A stretch of 64,000 bases of DNA from an uncultured Bacteroides sp. (lineage in GTDB: Bacteria > Bacteroidota > Bacteroidia > Chitinophagales > Chitinophagaceae). The notes under the pieces are model-generated. The model did no database searches, was not told where the DNA came from, and saw only the letters and a program-made list of their open reading frames with translations. Shown here piece by piece: positions 59,042 through 64,000 of the stretch (position 1 is its first letter; the number at the start of each line of letters is the position of its first letter). The stretch spans positions 62,001 through 126,000 of the forward strand of contig CABHOP010000084.1 of assembly GCA_902168085.1 (NCBI GenBank), written 5' to 3'. The position numbers and the translations under genes were made by a program.

Positions 59042-59902
59042 TTAGTGCAGCAACTCACAAGGCTTCATGCCGGTAGCCTTTTTAAAAGAAGTGCTGAAGT
59101 GAGATATGCTGCTAAAGCCCAGTGTGTTAGCTACATCCGATACGGAAAGCCCTTCTTTCGATAGCATTTCTTTAGCCTTAGAGATCCGCAGTTCCTGCGT
59201 GTATTCATGAATGGTTTTACCCGTAAGTGCTTTGAACCCTTTCTTCAGGTAACATTCATTCATAGCTACCTTGCGCGATAATTCTTTTATCGTTAACGGA
59301 TTATCTAAGTTCGCCGTAATCACACGTTGTGCTTCCATCACCTTATCGCGCTCGCTGTCGTTGGCCAAAAAGCGGCAGGCCGGTACGGGACATACGGTAA
59401 AAGGTAATGCAATACATTCCAGTGAGCGGCGCAACAGGTGCGTAATATGTTCTACCTGCAGCAGCGAGGTAGTAAAGGAAGTAAGGGCTGTAGCATTTTT
59501 CAGTTGTTGCAGCAGCGCCTGAGACTGGCTGCAAATGGTAAACTGCTGTTCTGTAACCTGGTCGAACCGGAAAGGTTGTTCCTTGCTGATCATTGACAGT
59601 GGGAACTGCTCAAAGAAGGCAGGTTTGAATTCTATCCAGCAGATGTCTGCCATGCCCGGCTGCGCAGGATATTGTAAATACATCAGTTGCACACAAAACT
59701 GGCCATCAGCAACCGGGAACAGGTTAAGGCGCGCGTGCTCCTCAGGCCAGGCCTGCTCGTCGAAGCTTACCTGTATATATTCTGCATGTATATGGCTATG
59801 AACAGATAGTGGCAAGCGTTGCAGCACCCGGGCCTGCTGGCCCAGCACCCTTTCTATAGGAGCTTCCTGGTATGCTTTTGCTATAACGGTTTTAACAGCC
59901 AC
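59042..59902 (-). CDS. AraC-family transcriptional regulator
   Basis: 286 residues with a GTG start at 59902 just 4 nt after a -7 element. Residues about 1-180 are a sensing domain of unrecognised family. The AraC DNA-binding domain fills the last 95: PLTIKELSRKVAMNECYLKKGFKALTG (first HTH), RISKAKEML, then VSDVANTLGFSSISHFSTSFKKATGMKP (second HTH). It diverges from the DUF4394 T9SS gene across 136 bp that contain a small dyad (TGCCAT-N11-ATGGCA at 59934-59956), so local control of that gene is a fair guess. The ligand is unknown. Confidence 0.9.
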   Translation of the reverse strand: MAVKTVIAKAYQEAPIERVLGQQARVLQRLPLSVHSHIHAEYIQVSFDEQAWPEEHARLNLFPVADGQFCVQLMYLQYPAQPGMADICWIEFKPAFFEQFPLSMISKEQPFRFDQVTEQQFTICSQSQALLQQLKNATALTSFTTSLLQVEHITHLLRRSLECIALPFTVCPVPACRFLANDSERDKVMEAQRVITANLDNPLTIKELSRKVAMNECYLKKGFKALTGKTIHEYTQELRISKAKEMLSKEGLSVSDVANTLGFSSISHFSTSFKKATGMKPCELLH

Positions 59903-59906
59903 AGCG

Positions 59907-59914
59907 CAAAAGTA
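59907..59914 (-). promoter_or_regulatory. -7 element of the AraC-type regulator gene
   Basis: TACTTTTG (minus strand), perfect -7 consensus, 4 nt before the GTG start, implying a leaderless mRNA. The dyad TGCCAT-N11-ATGGCA lies 20-42 nt further upstream. Confidence 0.45.
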
Positions 59915-60038
59915 GGCATTATACGTTTTATAGTGCCATTAGTTTTCGTTATGGCATAGATTTTTACAATCAAAAAACAAAAGGAAAGCAGGAAACTGCC
60001 GGGCAATTGATTACGTACATACAAAAAACAGAAGGATT

Positions 60039-61949
60039 ATGATGCGAAAAATTTACTTGTCTTTACTGACCACAGCACTATTGGGGAGTGCGCATGCCCA
60101 GACACTGGTGGGCATTACAGCGGATGATAAAATATTTACAATGGCCAATGTGGCATCACCGGGTGTTATCAGCACTCCTGTAAGCATTACCGGCATTACA
60201 TCGGGCCAGGCCGTTGTAGGTGCAGACTACAGGCCACTAACCGGCGAGCTATACGTATTGGGTTACAATGCTGTTAATGGCAATACACAACTGTATAGGG
60301 TAAATACTACTACTGCAGTAGCTACCGCAGTAAATGCATCTCCCATTGTACTTACATTGGGTACGGGCATGAATGTGGGTTTTGATTTCAACCCCGTGGT
60401 AGATAGGATAAGGGTAACGGGCAGCAATATGATGAACTACCGGCTGAACCCTGAAACAGGTGCCATAGCTGCTACAGATGCGAACCTGAACTTCGCAGTT
60501 GGCGACCCCAACTTCGGCACATCGCCGTCTATTGGCGCCGTTGCCTATACCAATAGCTATGTGGGCGCAACCACTACATCTTTGTACAACTATGATTATT
60601 TATTGAACGTGCTTACCAGGCAAGACCCGCCCAATGCCGGTACATTAAATACTATCGGCGCCAGCGGTGTTGTTGTAAATGCTATTGCCAGCACTATAGA
60701 TATGGATGTGTATATGGACCCGGTTACATTGAGCAATACGGCTTACCTGGCTGCTAATGTAGGCGTGAGTACCGATGATAACCTGTATACTATGGACCTT
60801 AATACTGGTACCGTAACCAGCCTGGGAACGATAGGCAGCGGGCTGAATGTGAAGAATATTGCTATCAGCATCAACCGTATATTGCCGCCAGTAACCGGTA
60901 AGATGGTATTCGGGTTACAGAAAGGAACCAATACACTGATATCATTTGACAGTGATAATCCGCGTATGCTGCGCGGCTATGTGGCAATAACAGGTGTTAC
61001 AGCCGGACAAACCATTGTAGGCCTTGACTTCCGCCCGGCTACTATGGAGCTGTATGCGCTGGGCTATAACCAGGCAAGCGGCCAATATCAGCTGTACACC
61101 ATCAACACAACTACAGGTGCAGCTATGGCTGTGGGTACATCGGGCACGCTGAGCCTGGGTATGGATACACATGTAGGTTTTGACTTTAACCCGGTGGCAG
61201 ACAGAATACGCGTGGTGAGCAGTGCCAATGGCATGAGCTATCGCCTGAACCCTGCGGATGGCAGTATTTCCGCAACAGACACCACGCTGGTATATGCTAC
61301 AGGCGATGTAAGCTTTGGTAAAGCTACACGTATAGGTTCAATAGCCTATACCAATAGCTATAAGGGGGCTACCAGCACTACTATGTTTGGCATAGATGAT
61401 ACGCTGGGCGCATTTGTAAAAATTGACCCGCCTAACAGTGGTATGACATCTACAATCGGTCAGAACATTTTTGTATCGGCCATAGCAGATATGAGTACGG
61501 ATATAGACTTCTTCTACGATTCTACGGCTTCTGCAAACATCGGTTTTATGACAGCGAATACAGGGGTAGCAGTGTATGATAAATTCTATACCATATCCAG
61601 CAACAATGGTATGCTGACACTGGTAAGTGATATAGGCCTTGGTGTGCCGGTTTCAGATATAGCCGTGCAACCGCAATTCAAAAATGCAGTAGGCATCAGC
61701 ACAGTGGCAAATGCAAAACGTGTATTTGAAGTATATCCTAACCCCGCCACCAGTGAGATATATTTGATAGCAGAGGGTACTAACAATAAAACGCAGGTAG
61801 TGATAACGGATATAGCCGGCAGAGAGCTGAAACGCATGGCTTATAACAGCCAGCGCATCAACATTGCCGACTTGCAAGCCGGTATATACTTTATAACACT
61901 ACAGGCCGATGGCGAGGTATTTGAATCTCAGAAGATCATTAAGCAGTAA
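60039..61949 (+). CDS. T9SS-secreted protein with duplicated DUF4394 domain
   Basis: 636 residues with a signal peptide (MMRKIYLSLLTTALLGSAHAQ). Two copies of a DUF4394 domain follow: residues about 22-285 (TLVGITADDKIFTM, ADYRPLTGELYVLGYN, VGFDFNPVVDRIRVTGS, YRLNPETGAI) and about 295-545 (VFGLQKGTNTLISFD, LDFRPATMELYALGYN, VGFDFNPVADRIRVVSS, YRLNPADGSI). The C terminus is a type A sorting domain (FEVYPNPATSEIYLIA, VVITDIAGRELKRM, LQAGIYFITL). DUF4394 is probably a beta-propeller. The protein is expected at the cell surface; function unknown. A strong terminator follows. Confidence 0.92.
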   Translation: MMRKIYLSLLTTALLGSAHAQTLVGITADDKIFTMANVASPGVISTPVSITGITSGQAVVGADYRPLTGELYVLGYNAVNGNTQLYRVNTTTAVATAVNASPIVLTLGTGMNVGFDFNPVVDRIRVTGSNMMNYRLNPETGAIAATDANLNFAVGDPNFGTSPSIGAVAYTNSYVGATTTSLYNYDYLLNVLTRQDPPNAGTLNTIGASGVVVNAIASTIDMDVYMDPVTLSNTAYLAANVGVSTDDNLYTMDLNTGTVTSLGTIGSGLNVKNIAISINRILPPVTGKMVFGLQKGTNTLISFDSDNPRMLRGYVAITGVTAGQTIVGLDFRPATMELYALGYNQASGQYQLYTINTTTGAAMAVGTSGTLSLGMDTHVGFDFNPVADRIRVVSSANGMSYRLNPADGSISATDTTLVYATGDVSFGKATRIGSIAYTNSYKGATSTTMFGIDDTLGAFVKIDPPNSGMTSTIGQNIFVSAIADMSTDIDFFYDSTASANIGFMTANTGVAVYDKFYTISSNNGMLTLVSDIGLGVPVSDIAVQPQFKNAVGISTVANAKRVFEVYPNPATSEIYLIAEGTNNKTQVVITDIAGRELKRMAYNSQRINIADLQAGIYFITLQADGEVFESQKIIKQ

Positions 61950-61969
61950 CCATTGTCTTTTTATATTAA

Positions 61970-61999
61970 AACGGGCTGCAAATGCAGCCCGTTCTTTTT
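61970..61999 (+). terminator. Terminator of the DUF4394 gene
   Basis: AACGGGCTGCA-aa-TGCAGCCCGTT followed by CTTTTT, between this gene and the convergent DUF3667 gene. Confidence 0.85.
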
Positions 62000-63059
62000 A
62001 GTGTGCTCCTACATTCAAAAGTGCATTGATGCCTAAAAGCAAGAACATAATGAATATGATGAATGACCCGATGAACCACAGCAGCCCAAACTTGACCAGC
62101 GTTTTAAACCAGCCCTGCTTGTAAAAGCGCAACATAGCTACATATAGGTATACGAAATAGCCCAGGTTAAGAAAAGATGCTATCGCACTGGCTACACTGC
62201 CACAATTATGCAGGGTGCGTATAATAAGAAACGTAAGGAAGAAAAAGCAGTAGTAATGTATCACGAAAATGATATGGGACACATAGAAGAACTGCTTCCT
62301 GCGTATATACAGCAGCTTAAGTAATAGTGCTATTATAGGTAAGGATAGAAATAGCATATAAGGCATGGTGTGAAAGAAATTGGCCCGTATGCTATTAACA
62401 AAATCAGCGTCTGATTTACGCGATACTTCTCTCGCAGCTGTGAGTTTTCTTCTAAAATAATGTTTTATCGCGCCATCCCTCTCTTTTTCAGGCAATGCGT
62501 TTTGAACGGAATCGTATTCAGCCACTGTTTCATATGGGAGAAAGTCTTTGTTGTTTCCTTTATCCAATATGGTATCTCCATTTACGATTACCACAGTGCC
62601 ACTATCTGTAACAATTGTAGGGATATTGCCGCTGTTGGCCGTATCAGAAAAACTATTAGTAAGTTCAGTGGTGCTTCTCGCCAGGTCCCTGAAGCTGGTA
62701 TCCAGGTGTTTTGCCTTTTTTTCATCTATATGCACACTGCGAGGCACAAAGAAACTCATCAGTATCAGGAAGAATGCAGCTGAAATGAACAGGTACATCC
62801 TGATGGGGTTGATATGGCTGGCACGGCGCCCTTTAATATACTCTTCTGTTAGAAAGCCGGGCTTGAAGAACAGGTATTTCAGCGTAGTGAAGAACTTGCC
62901 ATCAAAATGGGTAAGGTCTTCCAGGAAGTGAGCAGTAAGCTGCCAGAAGTTTTGCTTCGGCTCTACATTCTCCTGTCCACATTTGTGGCAATACCTATCG
63001 TATAGCTGTGCCCCGCAGTTAAGGCAAACTTTTTCGGTACGTTCGTGAAAATGGGACAT
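61998..63059 (-). CDS. DUF3667 membrane protein with N-terminal zinc ribbon
   Basis: 353 residues. The N terminus is a zinc-ribbon-like segment (CLNCGAQLYDRYCHKCGQ, residues 12-29, four cysteines in two CxxC pairs). Then come HFLEDLTHFDGKFFTTLKYLFFKPGFLTEEYIKGRR, the family signature, and at least five hydrophobic segments (MYLFISAAFFLILMSFF, MLFLSLPIIALLLKLLYI, HIIFVIHYYCFFFLTFLII, LNLGYFVYLYVAMLRF, LLWFIGSFIIFIMFLLLG). A periplasmic loop of about 100 residues lies after the first membrane span. The function of DUF3667 is not known. It starts 21 nt after a paralogue. Confidence 0.88.
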   Translation of the reverse strand: MSHFHERTEKVCLNCGAQLYDRYCHKCGQENVEPKQNFWQLTAHFLEDLTHFDGKFFTTLKYLFFKPGFLTEEYIKGRRASHINPIRMYLFISAAFFLILMSFFVPRSVHIDEKKAKHLDTSFRDLARSTTELTNSFSDTANSGNIPTIVTDSGTVVIVNGDTILDKGNNKDFLPYETVAEYDSVQNALPEKERDGAIKHYFRRKLTAAREVSRKSDADFVNSIRANFFHTMPYMLFLSLPIIALLLKLLYIRRKQFFYVSHIIFVIHYYCFFFLTFLIIRTLHNCGSVASAIASFLNLGYFVYLYVAMLRFYKQGWFKTLVKFGLLWFIGSFIIFIMFLLLGINALLNVGAH

Positions 63060-63080
63060 AAGAATAGGAATTTACTGTTA

Positions 63081-64000
63081 TCAATGCGCGCCCACTGCAA
63101 AGTATGAATTGACCAATAAACTCAATGCTATGATCAATATTACAATTACAATGGAAAAGGATAAGATGCTGAATTTTAAAAAAGTTTTGAACCAATGCTG
63201 TTTATAAAAGCGCAGCATTGCAATGTATAAGTAAGCAAACAAACCAATTGGGATCAGGATAACAAGTATATCTATTAATACCGGGATAGTGTAATATTTA
63301 TTACTAAATAAAAACCCTATAAGAAAAAAGAAGAAAAGGACGCAGTAAAAATGCAAAGCAAATATTGCGTGTGACACGTAGTAATATTGGTTGCGGCGCC
63401 TTATGTACAAAAGGTACAGGAAAAGCGCAAAAATGGGCAATGAGATAAAAGCTATTTTAGAGATGGAATGCATGAACTTATCCCAGCCCTTTTCGAAGAA
63501 GTTATAAGGGTCTTCATCATATGCGGCATACATAGCTGCAAGTTTTCGTTCTCCCCATCTATCAAACCAACCGCTTTTTGAACTGTCTGGCATGGCGCGT
63601 TGCACAGAATCGTAATAACGTACGCCATGTCTGTATATGTCATCTACCAAAAGCACTTTAAAATTCTTTCCCTGTATGTTTTCTCCGCGTATCCCATATA
63701 ATGCACTATCCTTCATTGCAACACGCATTGAGTCTATAATGTGATACTCTAATGCATCATCGTGTCTGGTAATGTAGTGGCTTTCTGTGGTTATAGAGAA
63801 CATTAATATAAAGAATGCCGCCGATATAAACAGGTACATCCGTATCGGGTCGAGGTATTTCATACGCCTGCCCTTTACATATTCCGATGATAAGAAGCCC
63901 GGCTTTAATATGAGTGGCTTCATCGTGTCAAAGAACTTACCATCGAAGTGGGTAATATCATTGAAAAAATGCGTTACCAGATGCCAAAGGCTCTGTTTGG
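63081..64000 (-). CDS. DUF3667 membrane protein, 5' end outside window
   Basis: The frame stays open to the window edge: before the first in-frame ATG (63923) the codons read KQSLWHLVTHFFNDITHFDG, matching the corresponding part of the neighbouring paralogue (KQNFWQLTAHFLEDLTHFDG). So the true start lies beyond 64000 and probably includes the zinc-ribbon segment. Visible are FKPGF-equivalent LILKPGFLSSEYVKGRR, then several hydrophobic segments (MYLFISAAFFILMFS, FISLPIFALFLYLLYI, AIFALHFYCVLFFFFLIGFLF, FSILSFSIVIVILIIAL). It is about as similar to the next gene as a recent duplicate would be. Function unknown. Confidence 0.85.
   Translation of the reverse strand, partial: KQSLWHLVTHFFNDITHFDGKFFDTMKPLILKPGFLSSEYVKGRRMKYLDPIRMYLFISAAFFILMFSITTESHYITRHDDALEYHIIDSMRVAMKDSALYGIRGENIQGKNFKVLLVDDIYRHGVRYYDSVQRAMPDSSKSGWFDRWGERKLAAMYAAYDEDPYNFFEKGWDKFMHSISKIAFISLPIFALFLYLLYIRRRNQYYYVSHAIFALHFYCVLFFFFLIGFLFSNKYYTIPVLIDILVILIPIGLFAYLYIAMLRFYKQHWFKTFLKFSILSFSIVIVILIIALSLLVNSYFAVGAH

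Noticed and set aside
1-64000. CRISPR arrays, tRNA and rRNA genes, insertion sequences, prophage genes
   Set aside because: Looked for at intergenic regions and among the coding frames; no regularly spaced repeats, cloverleaf-like sequences, transposases, integrases or phage structural genes were recognised.

Overview
The window is a chromosomal segment of a Bacteroidota bacterium, most likely Chitinophagaceae-like; the family is inferred from overall gene content, not from a marker gene. The evidence is: four exported proteins with C-terminal sorting domains of the type IX secretion system, two TonB-dependent receptors, a type III glutamine synthetase, a split transketolase, the families DUF3667, DUF4293, DUF4382 and DUF4394, and many promoters with the Bacteroidota -7 element TAnnTTTG. 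No rRNA, tRNA, IS element, prophage or CRISPR array was seen. Most of the window is ordinary core genome. The one clearly accessory patch is about 18.0-20.0 kb.

Layout. 0-7.5 kb: an Asp-box protein cut by the window edge, an S4 protein, purN-dps, a frameshifted arfB, a chelatase-like AAA ATPase with two operator-like palindromes, an exported protein, and a succinyl-CoA:acetoacetate CoA-transferase operon with an ArsC-like protein. 7.6-12.4 kb: a glycosyltransferase, a possible small protein, two T9SS cargo proteins, OsmC and a GNAT acetyltransferase. 12.4-18 kb: glnN, a phosphopantetheinyl transferase divergent from dcd, a LEA14-like lipoprotein, the C-terminal transketolase subunit and SUI1. 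18-20 kb: a low-GC patch with a small exported protein, an SRA-like/HNH nuclease translationally coupled to a restriction-controller-type regulator with tandem C-box-like operators, and a small divergent gene. 20-24 kb: two hypotheticals, an FAH-family hydrolase, beta-carbonic anhydrase and a lipid A acyltransferase.

23.7-34.1 kb: a long leftward series (membrane TPR protein, small exported protein, dgt, queA, nadC, diacylglycerol kinase-like, a lipoprotein, and a 770-residue exported protein). 34-38 kb: a DUF4382 lipoprotein and a TonB receptor with an exported partner. 38-45 kb: fused acyl-CoA mutase IcmF, a beta-barrel protein, an MBL-rhodanese fusion and a YugP-type protease. 45-47.6 kb: a TonB receptor behind a TPP riboswitch, so a probable thiamine (or precursor) importer. 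47.7-59 kb: an Omp28-like T9SS protein, MoxR, serS, a DUF4293 protein, a beta-barrel protein, pepP, murI, korB and a polysaccharide flippase. 59-64 kb: an AraC regulator divergent from a duplicated DUF4394 T9SS protein, then two tandem DUF3667 paralogues, the last cut by the window end.

The best candidates for something new are the controller-regulated SRA-like/HNH module without a methyltransferase (18.5-19.8 kb), a mirrored 24-bp box serving the two divergent promoters at 15.38-15.52 kb, a set of genes whose -7 element lies only 4-7 nt before the start codon (implying leaderless mRNAs), and paired palindromes at the AAA ATPase and glnN promoters.
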